Positions 49,325 to 58,013 of a stretch of 64,000 bases of DNA are shown piece after piece. Made by a program: the position numbers and the translations under genes. Below the pieces are notes generated by a model, which worked only from the letters and a program-made list of their open reading frames with translations, was not told where the DNA came from and made no database searches. Source of the stretch: AWTP1-13 sp963840445 (GTDB taxonomy: Bacteria; Pseudomonadota; Alphaproteobacteria; Rhizobiales; Hyphomicrobiaceae). Every line of letters begins with the position of its first letter. Position 1 is the first letter of the stretch. Location: positions 186,001 through 250,000 of the forward strand of contig CAWIZC010000032.1 in NCBI GenBank assembly GCA_963840445.1, written 5' to 3'.

Positions 49325-50894
49325 TCAGCTTTTCTTGGCACGTGGCTTCTTGGTGTCACTCTGTTTCTTGGCAGGCTGGTTCTTGGCAGGCTGGGCCTTC
49401 GCGGCGCTCGCGCTTGCCTGCCACCACCGGTCCGGCGCCGGGAAATGCCCGGCAGCATCCTCGATGATCTGGCCGGCGCGGAACAGCGTCGCCTCGTCGA
49501 ACGGCTTGCCGACCAGCTGGAGGCCGAGCGGCGTGCCCTCCGACGACAGACCAGCCGGCACGGAGATGCCGGGCACGCCCGCCATGTTCGCCGTCACCGT
49601 GAAAATGTCGTTCAAGTACATCTGCACCGGATCGCCCGACACCTCGCCTACACCGAAAGCCGGACCCGGCGTGGTCGGCGTCAGGATCAGGTCCACCTTG
49701 CGATAGGCTTCCTCGAAGTCGCGCGCAATCAGCGTGCGTACCTTCTGCGCCTTGAGGTAGTAGGCATCGTAGTAGCCTGCGGAGAGCACGTAGGTGCCGA
49801 TCAGCACGCGCCGGCGCACCTCGGCGCCGAAGCCCGCCGCGCGCGTGCCCTCATACATGTCGATCAGCTCGTCGGCCTGCCTGCGCGCGCCGTAGCGCAC
49901 GCCGTCATAGCGCGCCAGGTTGGACGAGCACTCGGCCGGCGCCACGATGTAGTAGGCCGGCAGCGCATACTTTGTATGTGGCAGAGAAATATCGTGCATG
50001 CTGGCGCCCGCCGCCTTCAGCCAGGCGATGCCCTGCTGCCAGAGATCCTCAATCTCTTTCGGCATGCCGTCGATGCGGTATTCCTTGGGCACGCCGACCT
50101 TCAGGCCCTTGATGCTCTGCCTGATAACCGCCTCGTAGTCGGGCACCGGGATATCGACCGAGGTCGAAGTCCTTGGGATCGACGCTTGCCATATGCCGCA
50201 GCAGGATGGCTGCATCGCGCACCGTCTTGGCGATCGGCCCGGCCTGGTCGAGCGAGGAGGCGAAGGCGACGATGCCCCAGCGCGAGCAGCGCCCGTAGGT
50301 CGGCTTGATGCCGACCGTACCCGTGATGGCCGCGGGCTGGCGGATCGAGCCGCCGGTGTCGGTCGCCGTGGCGCCAAGGCACAGGTCGGCTGCCACCGCC
50401 GAAGACGAGCCGCCCGACGAGCCGCCCGGCACCAGCGCCACATTGGAGCCCTTGCGCCGCCAGGGATTGACCACCGGCCCGAAGCGGCTGGTCTCGTTCG
50501 ACGAGCCCATCGCGAACTCGTCGTTGTTGAGCTTGCCCAGCATGACGGCGCCCGCATCCCACAGGTTCTGCGTCACCGTCGATTCATAAGTCGGCGTGAA
50601 CTCGCCAAGGATGTTGGAGCAGGCCGTGGTGCGCACGCCCTTGGTGCAATAGAGGTCCTTGATGCCGAGCGGCAGACCCTCCAACGGCCGCGCCGTCTTG
50701 CCGGCGAGTCGCGCGTCACTGTCCCTGGCCCGGGCCAGCGCATGCTCGCCCGTCACCAGCACGTAGGCGTTGAGGGCACGATTTCCGGCCTCGATGGCAT
50801 CCAGGAAAGCCTGCGTCAGCTCGACCGAGGAGAAGTCCTTCTTAGCCAGCCCGTCGCGCGCTTGTGCCAGGGTCAGTTTCGTCAAATCACTCAC
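49325..50894 (-). CDS. gatA: glutamyl-tRNA(Gln)/aspartyl-tRNA(Asn) amidotransferase subunit A, broken by a frameshift
   Basis: GTG 50894 opens the N-terminal frame. The catalytic triad is Lys79 (GIKD), cis-Ser in VPGGSSGG and Ser183 in DTGGSIRQ. Frame one ends at 'SVDPKD…' near 50168; frame two continues 'STSVDIPVPDYEAVIRQSIKGLKVGVPKEY … LTPTTPGPAFGVGEV … GVPGISVPAGLSSEGTPLGLQLVGKPFDEATLFRAGQ'. Removing one T of the pair (AA on the + strand at 50167-50168) gives a complete ~490-residue GatA. A Lys/Ala-rich tail (PAKNQPAKKQSDTKKPRAKKS) follows the normal end. The enzyme makes Gln-tRNA (and possibly Asn-tRNA) with GatB/GatC. The gene is almost certainly intact in the organism. Confidence 0.9.
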
Positions 50895-51370
50895 GAAGTC
50901 AGCGTCCTTTCTGTGGTGAGCGTCTTGGCGTAGAACACCGAATAGCCCGTGTCCGGATAGTCGAGCACGGCGCCGCAGCGCTCAAACCCGCCACGCTCGT
51001 ACACCCGCCAGGCCGCAGGATGACGGTCGCCGGTTTCGAGCACGAGGCGGGAAATCCCTTTGCTGCGGGCCAGAGACTCAATTGCTTCGAGAATGTGCCC
51101 GCCGATCCCGCGCCCCTGATAGGCAGGCCGCGTGTACATGCGCTTGACCTCACCGACGCCGTCGCCATGCCGGCGCAACGCGCCGCACGCAACGGCAGCA
51201 CCATCCTCGCGGGCGACGAACACGGTCGTATCCGAGCGGGCCATTTCCTCGGCCGTCATGTGGTAGCAGAACTCAGCCGGCGTCAGAGCCAGCAGCGCTT
51301 GGTTCAACTCGCCGATGAGCTGGCGCACCTCATCCTGCAGTGGACTTTCGACGGACACACTAACTGCCAT
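50891..51370 (-). CDS. GNAT family N-acetyltransferase between gatC and gatA
   Basis: 159 residues from ATG 51370 (MAVSVSVES). The acetyl-CoA motif is 'GEVKRMYTRPAYQGRGIGGHILEAIESLARSKG' with QGRGIG; then 'RLVLETGDRHPAAWRVYERGGFERCGAVLDYPDTGYSVFYAKTL'. The stop overlaps the gatA start as GTGA, so it is translated together with the amidotransferase. The acceptor is unknown. A GNAT gene inside gatCA is not the standard arrangement. Confidence 0.88.
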   Translation of the reverse strand: MAVSVSVESPLQDEVRQLIGELNQALLALTPAEFCYHMTAEEMARSDTTVFVAREDGAAVACGALRRHGDGVGEVKRMYTRPAYQGRGIGGHILEAIESLARSKGISRLVLETGDRHPAAWRVYERGGFERCGAVLDYPDTGYSVFYAKTLTTERTLTS

Positions 51371-51383
51371 GCCGAGGCTCCAA

Positions 51384-51671
51384 TCACTCCACCACCTTCG
51401 GCACGACGAAGAAGTCGCCCTCACGCTGCGGCGCATTGGCCAACACCTGCTCGACGATCTCGCCGTCGGTGACCTTGTCCTCGCGCTTCTTCAGGGTCAT
51501 CGGGATGACGCGCGTCATCGGCTCGACGTTGCTGCAGTCGACCTCGTCGAGCTGCTTGACCCAGTCGAGGATGCCGCTGAGTTCCTTCTCCAGCGCCTTG
51601 GCTTCCTGGTCGGTCACCTCGATCCGCGCTAGCCGCGCAATGCGCCGCACGGTCGCCTCGTCGACTTGCAT
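51384..51671 (-). CDS. gatC: glutamyl-tRNA(Gln)/aspartyl-tRNA(Asn) amidotransferase subunit C
   Basis: 95 residues with the GatC pattern: 'MQVDEATVRRIARLARIEVTDQEAKALEKELSGILDWVKQLDEVDCSNVEPMTRVIPMTLKKREDKVTDGEIVEQVLANAPQREGDFFVVPKVVE' in outline, including 'V..IA.LAR+…' and the 'R.D.V.…..…NAP....+FFVVPKV' end. It stabilises GatAB. It starts the gatC-GNAT-gatA operon; 13 bases separate it from the GNAT gene. Confidence 0.94.
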   Translation of the reverse strand: MQVDEATVRRIARLARIEVTDQEAKALEKELSGILDWVKQLDEVDCSNVEPMTRVIPMTLKKREDKVTDGEIVEQVLANAPQREGDFFVVPKVVE

Positions 51672-51778
51672 GCTTGTCCTGTCAGGCTGATTGCCAACGT
51701 TTGCGCTGCAGTGATAGCGGTGCGGCAGGCAGGGTGCAACCCGCGCCGTGGACCTGGTGAAAAGAGGAAGAAACCGGC

Positions 51779-52255
51779 ATGGACGAGCTGAAACCCGCGG
51801 CGCAGAAGGTGCAGGCGGCGATCGACGCCAAGGGCCTGGGCGGCAAGGTGCGCCACATGCCGCAGAGCACGCGCACCGCCGAGGAGGCGGCAGCGGCTTG
51901 CGGCTGCTCGGTTGCCCAGATCGTCAAGTCATTGGTGTTCCGCGGGGCGCAATCCGGCAAGCCCTACCTGCTGCTAGTCTCCGGCGCCAACCGCGTCGAC
52001 GAGAAAGCCGTTGCCAAGCACCTCGGCGAAGCGCTGAAGCGGCCCAACGCCGACTACGTGCGCGGCGTCACCGGCTTTGCCATCGGCGGCATCCCGCCAC
52101 TCGGCCACGACACGCCGCTCGCGACCTTCATCGACGAGACCTTGCTCAACTACGACACGGTGTGGGCGGCGGCCGGCACATCCGACGCGGTATTTCCCTC
52201 CGCACCGGCGAAGCTGGTCGAAGCAACGGGCGCCCGCATCATCTCCGTGCGCTGA
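51779..52255 (+). CDS. YbaK/ProX-type aminoacyl-tRNA deacylase-like protein
   Basis: 158 residues. The YbaK fold is recognised by 'AEEAAAACGCSVAQIVKSLVFRG', the catalytic-lysine region 'GKPYLLLVSGANRVDEKAVAKHLGEALKRPNADYVRGVTGFAIGGIPPLGHD', and 'LLNYDTVWAAAGTSDAVFPSAPAKLVEATGARII'. Free-standing members hydrolyse mischarged aminoacyl-tRNAs such as Cys-tRNA(Pro) or Ala-tRNA(Pro). It faces away from gatC. Confidence 0.88.
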   Translation: MDELKPAAQKVQAAIDAKGLGGKVRHMPQSTRTAEEAAAACGCSVAQIVKSLVFRGAQSGKPYLLLVSGANRVDEKAVAKHLGEALKRPNADYVRGVTGFAIGGIPPLGHDTPLATFIDETLLNYDTVWAAAGTSDAVFPSAPAKLVEATGARIISVR

Positions 52256-52273
52256 GCCGCGCCAAGTTCGTCC

Positions 52274-52687
52274 CTAAGGTCCGAGCTTCTCGACGTTACC
52301 TGGGGCGGTCTTCACAATTTTCGCGCGCACCTGTCCGGTGTTGACGTCGACGACCGTGACGACGTCGCCCGTCTTGTCATAGCGCACGCAACCGGTGTTC
52401 GGCCGCTCCTTCCATTCGGTGCAATTCGTGTTGCCTTTGACTTCCCACTTGCCATGCATGACGACCCCGGCGGGCGTCTTGTAGAGCGCCGTGCCGTCGT
52501 CGACCCAATAGATGACGACCTGCCCGGCTTGCCCTCCGGCAGAAGCAGCAGTGGTCTCCAGATAGGCTGTCTTGCCCGCAAGAAACAACTTGATCTCGGC
52601 GCCCGTCATATCGGCAGCCTGAGCTGATGGCGTCATGCCCGCTGCGATGGCCATCGAAAGAAGAGTGCTTCGTGCAGAAATATGCAT
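52274..52687 (-). CDS. secreted protein of unknown function
   Basis: 137 residues with a signal peptide (SARSTLLSMAIAAGMTPSAQAA). The mature part (about 112 residues), 'MTGAEIKLFLAGKTAYLETTAASAGGQAGQVVIYWVDDGTALYKTPAGVVMHGKWEVKGNTNCTEWKERPNTGCVRYDKTGDVVTVVDVNTGQVRAKIVKTAPGN', reads as a small beta barrel with two cysteines. Proteins like this are found in rhizobia-like bacteria without function. Convergent with the YbaK gene. Upstream AGGAGC precedes the ATG. Confidence 0.65.
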   Translation of the reverse strand: MHISARSTLLSMAIAAGMTPSAQAADMTGAEIKLFLAGKTAYLETTAASAGGQAGQVVIYWVDDGTALYKTPAGVVMHGKWEVKGNTNCTEWKERPNTGCVRYDKTGDVVTVVDVNTGQVRAKIVKTAPGNVEKLGP

Positions 52688-52848
52688 GATTGTGCTCCTT
52701 AATGAACAAGCAGTCTTGCGCATGAAATTGCCGCATCGACGGCATTCCCAATCGGCCGCCGGCGAAATGTTTTTACCACAGGCCTTGCGCCACCCCAACT
52801 TTGTCCGAGGGTCTCTCGCTGCCTGAGGGACGCAATCGAGACCTGGCC

Positions 52849-55293
52849 CTACTCGGCCGCGCCCCACTTGTAGCCGCGCTTGGTCAGGAAGGGGCCCAGG
52901 ATGTCGGAATAGTCGTCCGTCCACGGCTTGAGGCCACCCGAATCCAGCTCGGACACCGTCTCCAGCTGGCGGAACGGCTCGAGAGCCTCCTCGCTCTTGG
53001 CGAACAGTGCCACCGTCGAGGTCGACTGCGCATAGCTGCCGTCGGCCGTGTCGTCCGAGATGAGCATGCCATAGGCGTCCGGCACCTTCTTGATGGTGGC
53101 GCCCAACACCGAGTCGAGATCGAGATAGCGGTTGGAGATGTGCAGCAACACGATGCCGTTCTCCGTCACCTTGTCGAGGTAGAGGCGGATTGCCTCCGCC
53201 GTCATCAGGTGCACGGGCACCGCGTCGGAGGAGAAGGCATCGACGATGATCAGGTCGAAGCTCTCGTTCTTCTCCTTGGCGATGGTCAGCCGCGCGTCCC
53301 CTAGTACGATGTCGGGCTGCGGCTGGCAGGTCTTGAGGAACGTGAAGTACTCGGGGTTGCTGGCGATACCGATGATCACCGGATCGATCTCGAAGAAGCG
53401 CCAGGACTCGCCGGGCTTGGAGTGACAGGCCAGCGAGCCTGATCCGAGACCGGTCACGCCGTAGCGTCCCTTGCCCTCGCCGACCCGCTCCCGGACGATG
53501 GCGATGGTCTGCGCCATCGGGCTGCCAGGGTAGTAGTAGGTGGCTGGTTTCGTATCGTTGACCAGCTCGTCGAGGTCGTTGCGGATGCGCTGGGCGCCGT
53601 GCAGGGTCGTGCCGTGAATCAGCGTGTGGTACATGCCGTCGCTGGACGTCTGCACGCGATAGACGCCGAAGTAGCTGCGCTGTGCCTCGCCCCGCTTCAC
53701 ACCCGACGGCAGCCAAATGAGCGCGCAGAATACCAGCAGAGCCGCCAGCAGCTGGCGCGGCGGGCTGAAGAAATCGAGCACCAGAACCGCCACCAGGATG
53801 CCGACTACGACCGGCGTGGTGCCCCAGTCCGCCGTGCGGATGCCGAGCCTGGGGATGGCCCACGGCACCCAGTAGATGATGAGCAGTCCGGCCGCGAACA
53901 GCAGCCACGCCATCAACAGTCGCTCCTTGTCCTTGGTCGTCAGCTCAGGCGTCCGCCAGCTGGCCGGGATCGGCAAGACATACCCGAGCAGGCTCGCCGC
54001 GCTGCCGACACCGCGCCGCATGGCCGCCACGCTGAACACGCCCGGCCGGCAGGCCATCGACAGCGCCAGCAGCAACGGATACTCGAACACCTCAGTGAAG
54101 ATGCGCGGCGCGATCAGCGCCGCCGACAGTCCGCCCAGCGCACCGCCCAGCGCCATCCACAGGTAGAACTCGGTCAGATAGCGCGCGGACGGCCGCGCCT
54201 CATACAGCGTGCGATGCGCCACCATGGCGGACAGAAAGAATACACAGACGCCCGTCAGCGCCATCACTCCCCAGCTCTCATGCTTGGTCTGCGATAGAGC
54301 CCACAAGGCTGCCGCCACGCTGATGAGGTGCAGAGCCAATAGGAGCTGGCGAGGAATGAGCAGCCGGTCGCGGAACACAATCACAAAGGTGAGCAGGTAC
54401 AGCGATAGTGGCAGCACCCACAACAGCGGCGCCGACGCGACATCGGTCGTCACGTGCGTGGTGAACGCGGTCAGCAGCGCCGACGGCACCAGCGCCAGCC
54501 CTACCCAGCCAAGGCGGTCGGGCCAGCTCGGGCGATCGGCCGCATCCTGGGCCTGCGACTGTGCCACCGTCGGCTCGGCGCCGATCGTCGCAGCGCTGCG
54601 CAGCATCAGCAGGAACACGCCCCCCAGGGCCGCCATCAGCAGCAGGAAACCGATCGCCCAGAAGCCGCTCAGCGCCTTCAGGCCGAACGCCGGCTCCAGC
54701 ACGAACGGATAGGCGAGCAGCGCGATCAGGCTACCGAGGTTGCTCGCGGCATACAGGAAGTAGGGGTCGTTTGCATGCGGATGGCCGGTGCGGGCAAACC
54801 AGGCCTGCAGCAGCGGCGCGTTGGCGGCCACCGCCAGGAACGGCAAGCCGATCGCCACCGTGAATAGTCCGATTTGCCAGAAGTACGGCTGGCCCGGCGG
54901 CGGCTCGCTCCAGCCGCTGGGCAGCCCTATTGGCAGACACACCAGGGCGACCAGACACACGCACAAGTGGATGTAACCCGTCGCGCGCGGCGGCGCCTTG
55001 GCGATCAGCAGGTGGGCGTAGCAGTAGCCGACCAGCAGCGCCAACTGGAAGAAAAACACGGCCACCGCCCACACCGACGGGGAGCCGCCCAGAACGGGCA
55101 GCACCATCTTGGCAAACAGGGGCTGGATCGCGAACAGCAGCAGGGCCGACAGGAACGTGGTGGCCGTATAGGCCCACAGCACCACACCGGACCCGCCCAG
55201 CACCGATGCCCCTGGCGTTCCCGGCGGCTGCCCGGGTTGCGCCGCATCGCGCGGCCTCGCAGCTGCGCCCAGGCTGCCGTTGGAATCAGGCAT
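52849..55293 (-). CDS. membrane-bound spermidine synthase-like protein (fused MFS-like and SAM-dependent domains)
   Basis: 814 residues. About 500 N-terminal residues hold 12-14 hydrophobic helices ('VLWAYTATTFLSALLLFAIQPLFAKMVLPVLGGSPSVWAVAVFFFQLALLVGYCYAHLL…'). The C-terminal ~240 residues are a spermidine-synthase-like domain: 'YGVTGLGSGSLACHSKPGESWRFFEIDPVIIGIASNP', 'IVLGDARLTIAKEKNESFDLIIVDAFSSDAVPVHLMTAEAIRLYLDKV'. The GLGxG, FEIDP and D-A-F-S-S-D (acidic/amino-binding) motifs are all present. The fusion is a known family; the amine substrate and the reason for membrane anchoring are unclear. Confidence 0.9.
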   Translation of the reverse strand: MPDSNGSLGAAARPRDAAQPGQPPGTPGASVLGGSGVVLWAYTATTFLSALLLFAIQPLFAKMVLPVLGGSPSVWAVAVFFFQLALLVGYCYAHLLIAKAPPRATGYIHLCVCLVALVCLPIGLPSGWSEPPPGQPYFWQIGLFTVAIGLPFLAVAANAPLLQAWFARTGHPHANDPYFLYAASNLGSLIALLAYPFVLEPAFGLKALSGFWAIGFLLLMAALGGVFLLMLRSAATIGAEPTVAQSQAQDAADRPSWPDRLGWVGLALVPSALLTAFTTHVTTDVASAPLLWVLPLSLYLLTFVIVFRDRLLIPRQLLLALHLISVAAALWALSQTKHESWGVMALTGVCVFFLSAMVAHRTLYEARPSARYLTEFYLWMALGGALGGLSAALIAPRIFTEVFEYPLLLALSMACRPGVFSVAAMRRGVGSAASLLGYVLPIPASWRTPELTTKDKERLLMAWLLFAAGLLIIYWVPWAIPRLGIRTADWGTTPVVVGILVAVLVLDFFSPPRQLLAALLVFCALIWLPSGVKRGEAQRSYFGVYRVQTSSDGMYHTLIHGTTLHGAQRIRNDLDELVNDTKPATYYYPGSPMAQTIAIVRERVGEGKGRYGVTGLGSGSLACHSKPGESWRFFEIDPVIIGIASNPEYFTFLKTCQPQPDIVLGDARLTIAKEKNESFDLIIVDAFSSDAVPVHLMTAEAIRLYLDKVTENGIVLLHISNRYLDLDSVLGATIKKVPDAYGMLISDDTADGSYAQSTSTVALFAKSEEALEPFRQLETVSELDSGGLKPWTDDYSDILGPFLTKRGYKWGAAE

Positions 55294-55344
55294 GCTACGC
55301 GTACTCCTGCCTTCCGCTTGTCCGCAGGGCTTCGACCTGGCGTC

Positions 55345-56037
55345 TCAAACGGTGAGCGCCTGGCCCACCTTGGGCACGATGACGTTTTGATCCTTCATCT
55401 CGGCAACGAACTTGTCGGCATCCGGATCCAGCAGGCCTGGGAATGTTCCGTAATGGCAGGGCAGGATCATCTCGAAGCTGAAGAACTTCTTGCAGGTGTA
55501 GGCGGCCGAGTGGGCGCCCATGGTGAAGCGATCGCCGATCGGCACGATGCCGATCTGCGGACGATGGAACTCGGCGATCAGCGCCATGCCGGCGAACATG
55601 TCGGTGTCCCCCATGTGATAGAGCGTCTTGCCGTCCTTGGGACGCACGATCAGGCCGTTCGGATTGCCGAGGTAGACGCCCTCCATCGAGGAGGAGTGCA
55701 GCGCGTTGACGAGCGTGATCTCGAAATCGGGCCCGCCCACCGTGCCACCTGTGTTCATGGGCTCCAGCTTCTCCGCCCCCTTGTCCTTGACGAACAGGGC
55801 GAGCTCGAAGTTGGCAAACAGCGTGGCGCCGCGCTTGCTGCAGATCTCCCCGGCATCGCCGACGTGATCGGAATGGCCGTGCGTCAGCGCCACGTGGGTG
55901 ACGCCCTTGGTCGCCTCGTCCCAGGCGAGGCCAGATGCCTCGAAGGTCGGATTGCCTTTCAGGAACGGGTCGATGAGGAGGACGCTGCCGCCAATCTCGA
56001 GACGGAAGCAGGAGTGTCCGAACCAGACGATCTTCAT
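55345..56037 (-). CDS. UPF0173-family metallo-beta-lactamase-fold hydrolase
   Basis: 230 residues. It starts 'MKIVWFGHSCFRLEIGGSVLLIDPFLKGNPTFE', has the metal motif 'HGHSDHVGD' (HxHxDH), then 'YHMGDTDMFAGMALIAEFH', and 'IGDRFTMGAHSAAYTCKKFF'. Length and these motifs match UPF0173 (YtkL-like). It hydrolyses an unknown small substrate in the cytosol. Divergent from ruvX across 100 bases. Confidence 0.92.
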   Translation of the reverse strand: MKIVWFGHSCFRLEIGGSVLLIDPFLKGNPTFEASGLAWDEATKGVTHVALTHGHSDHVGDAGEICSKRGATLFANFELALFVKDKGAEKLEPMNTGGTVGGPDFEITLVNALHSSSMEGVYLGNPNGLIVRPKDGKTLYHMGDTDMFAGMALIAEFHRPQIGIVPIGDRFTMGAHSAAYTCKKFFSFEMILPCHYGTFPGLLDPDADKFVAEMKDQNVIVPKVGQALTV

Positions 56038-56137
56038 GCGCGAAGGCTCCTGAGACTATGGCGCGGAAGGCGGGCGGAGTATAAGCGGGCACAAGACCAC
56101 AACAACACACAAAGAACGGCGCGCAACCGGGAGAGCA

Positions 56138-56638
56138 TTGGGCGTGGCAGCTGCCGGGGACAGCCAGGATGGGATCCTGGACGCCGAGGCCTTTGCCGGC
56201 GCTCTCGAGCGGGGCGCCCGGCTGATCGGCATCGACCTCGGCACCAAGACGCTGGGCCTCGCCCTGTCCGATGTCACGCGCAGCATCGCCTCCGGGCTCA
56301 CCACCCTGCCGCGCACCCGCTTTGGAGCCGATGCCGCGCGGCTGTTGGCGCTAGCCGCCGAGCATGGCGTTGGCGGTTTCGTGATCGGCTTGCCCTTCAA
56401 TCTCGACGGCTCGCAGGGACCGCGCGCCCAGGCCACCCGCGCGTTCGCGCGCAATCTTGGCAAGCTCACGCGGCTGCCCATGCTGCTCTGGGATGAGCGG
56501 CTGACGACGGCAGCCGCCGAGCGATCCCTGCTCGAGGCCGATGCTTCGCGCAAGCGCCGCGCGCAGGTGATTGACAAGGTGGCCGCCACGTTGATCCTTC
56601 AGAGTGCGCTCGACCGCATGAGGCTTTTCGACGCCTGA
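56138..56638 (+). CDS. ruvX: Holliday junction resolvase-like protein RuvX/YqgF
   Basis: 166 residues from TTG 56138 (purine-rich GGGAGAGC lies before it); a GTG at 56144 is an alternative. 'GARLIGIDLGTKTLGLALSD' is the RNase-H-like Asp motif, 'GGFVIGLPFNLDGSQGPRAQ' and 'LLWDERLTTAAAERSLLEAD' (Glu) and 'IDKVAATLILQSALDRMR' (Asp) are the other acidic sites. It is an RNase-H-fold nuclease linked to 16S rRNA processing and recombination. Its stop overlaps the start of the DUF599 gene (TGATG). Confidence 0.93.
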   Translation: MGVAAAGDSQDGILDAEAFAGALERGARLIGIDLGTKTLGLALSDVTRSIASGLTTLPRTRFGADAARLLALAAEHGVGGFVIGLPFNLDGSQGPRAQATRAFARNLGKLTRLPMLLWDERLTTAAAERSLLEADASRKRRAQVIDKVAATLILQSALDRMRLFDA

Positions 56639-57363
56639 TGGCGGGCAGCTGGGGGATCGCACGAATGAGCCTGGACAGCCTGGCAACACCGCTCGACGTC
56701 ATCGCCATCGCCTATTTCTTTGTGGCGATCGCCGTCTATCGGTTCATCGCCAGCCGCGCCGGGCTGGAGCGCCGCAGCCTAGTGGGCGCGGCCCAGCAGC
56801 AGCGTCTGCGCTGGATGCTGAACATGGCCGGCCGCGGCGACAACCGCGTGCTCGATGCAATTCTGCTTAACAGCCTGGGCCAGGGCAATGCGTTCTTCGC
56901 CTCCACCAGTGCGATTGCCGTCGGCGGGCTGACCGCGACATTGGGTAGCGGCGCCGAGCGGCTGCAGTACCTGCTCGACGCGTTGCCCCTGACCGCGCAG
57001 TCGACCCCGGTCGTGTGGGCGGCAAAGCAGCTGCTGATCATGGGAATTTTTGTCTATGCTTTCTTCAAGTTCGCCTGGGCGTTCCGACTTTCGCACTACG
57101 CCACCATCATGATCGGTGCGACTCCGGCCGCGGATGAGGGCAACACCGAGGCCTGCAAAGATCACGCGGAGCGCACGGCCAAACTGATCGGCATCGCCGG
57201 CGAGCACGCCAACAGCGGCATACGCTCCTTTTACCATGTCATTGCCGCGCTAGCGTGGTTCTTCCACCCGCTCCTGTTCATGTTCGCGACCACGTGGGTG
57301 ATCCTGATCCTGGCGCGCCGCGACTTTTTCTCGCGCTCGCTACGTCTGATACGCCAGCCCTAG
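56638..57363 (+). CDS. DUF599 family membrane protein
   Basis: 241 residues, start coupled to ruvX by one base. DUF599 signature: 'NRVLDAILLNSLGQGNAFFASTSAIAVGGLTATLGSGAERLQYLLDALPL…KQLLIMGIFVYAFFKFAWAFRLSHYATIMIGATP', with helices at about 18-38, 78-98, 120-145 and 205-230. Inner-membrane protein of unknown function, common in alphaproteobacteria. Confidence 0.88.
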   Translation: MAGSWGIARMSLDSLATPLDVIAIAYFFVAIAVYRFIASRAGLERRSLVGAAQQQRLRWMLNMAGRGDNRVLDAILLNSLGQGNAFFASTSAIAVGGLTATLGSGAERLQYLLDALPLTAQSTPVVWAAKQLLIMGIFVYAFFKFAWAFRLSHYATIMIGATPAADEGNTEACKDHAERTAKLIGIAGEHANSGIRSFYHVIAALAWFFHPLLFMFATTWVILILARRDFFSRSLRLIRQP

Positions 57364-57550
57364 CGCACAGTTCCACATTGTGAAAATGCGCGCTACGGTC
57401 TAATCGTCTTGGTCGGCTTGCTGACGATTACGTGACTTGAGAGCGCGCTCAAGTTGTTCGACACCGGGTGTCGACACCACGAGACCGCGACGGATTTGCG
57501 GGTCCCGGTTCGTTCGCCCCAAACACCCCATCATGCGTGGAGACTTTTAC

Positions 57551-58000
57551 ATGAAGCAGGATCGCCAACTCGACACGTCGGCATTGCATCTGCTGCACAG
57601 GGCCGGCCAGTGCGCCGAGGTGCTGTTTGCCAACGAGACCGTGCGCACCGAGCTTACCCCGCGGCAGTACGCCATTCTCACCAGTGTGCAGATAAACCCC
57701 GACATCAGCCAGACGGGACTGGTGGAGCAAACGGGTGTGGACCGATCCACGCTGGCCGACATCGTGCGCAGGCTTGTGAAGAAGGGCCTGCTGCAACGCA
57801 AGCGCACGCGACGCGATGCGCGCATGTATGCGGTGCGATTGACCGCCAAGGGAAAATCCGCCCTCGGTTCGGTGCGACCGATTGCCGCTAAAGTCGATCA
57901 GCGCATCCTGTCGGTGCTGCGCGCCGATCAGCGCGGCGACTTCATCGAGTCGCTGGGGGAGATCGTAAAGGCCATGAGCAGCCGCGTCGCCCAGACCTAG
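57551..58000 (+). CDS. MarR-family transcriptional regulator
   Basis: 149 residues from ATG 57551 (MKQDRQLD), with GGAG about 9 bases before; ATG 57533 is possible. The winged helix is 'LTPRQYAILTSVQINPDISQTGLVEQTGVDRSTLADIVRRLVKKGLLQRKRTRRDARMYAVRLTAKGK', the standard MarR signature with the DxRxxxxxLTxxG wing. It may sense aromatic acids. The neighbouring acyl-CoA dehydrogenase is convergent with it. A 187-base region precedes it. Confidence 0.9.
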   Translation: MKQDRQLDTSALHLLHRAGQCAEVLFANETVRTELTPRQYAILTSVQINPDISQTGLVEQTGVDRSTLADIVRRLVKKGLLQRKRTRRDARMYAVRLTAKGKSALGSVRPIAAKVDQRILSVLRADQRGDFIESLGEIVKAMSSRVAQT

Positions 58001-58013
58001 CCGCAGCTCTGCT

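Noticed and set aside
52274..53908. A single long protein on the minus strand spanning 52274-53908
   Set aside because: This frame overlaps the spermidine-synthase-like gene out of frame; only its last 137 residues (from ATG 52687) form a real gene.
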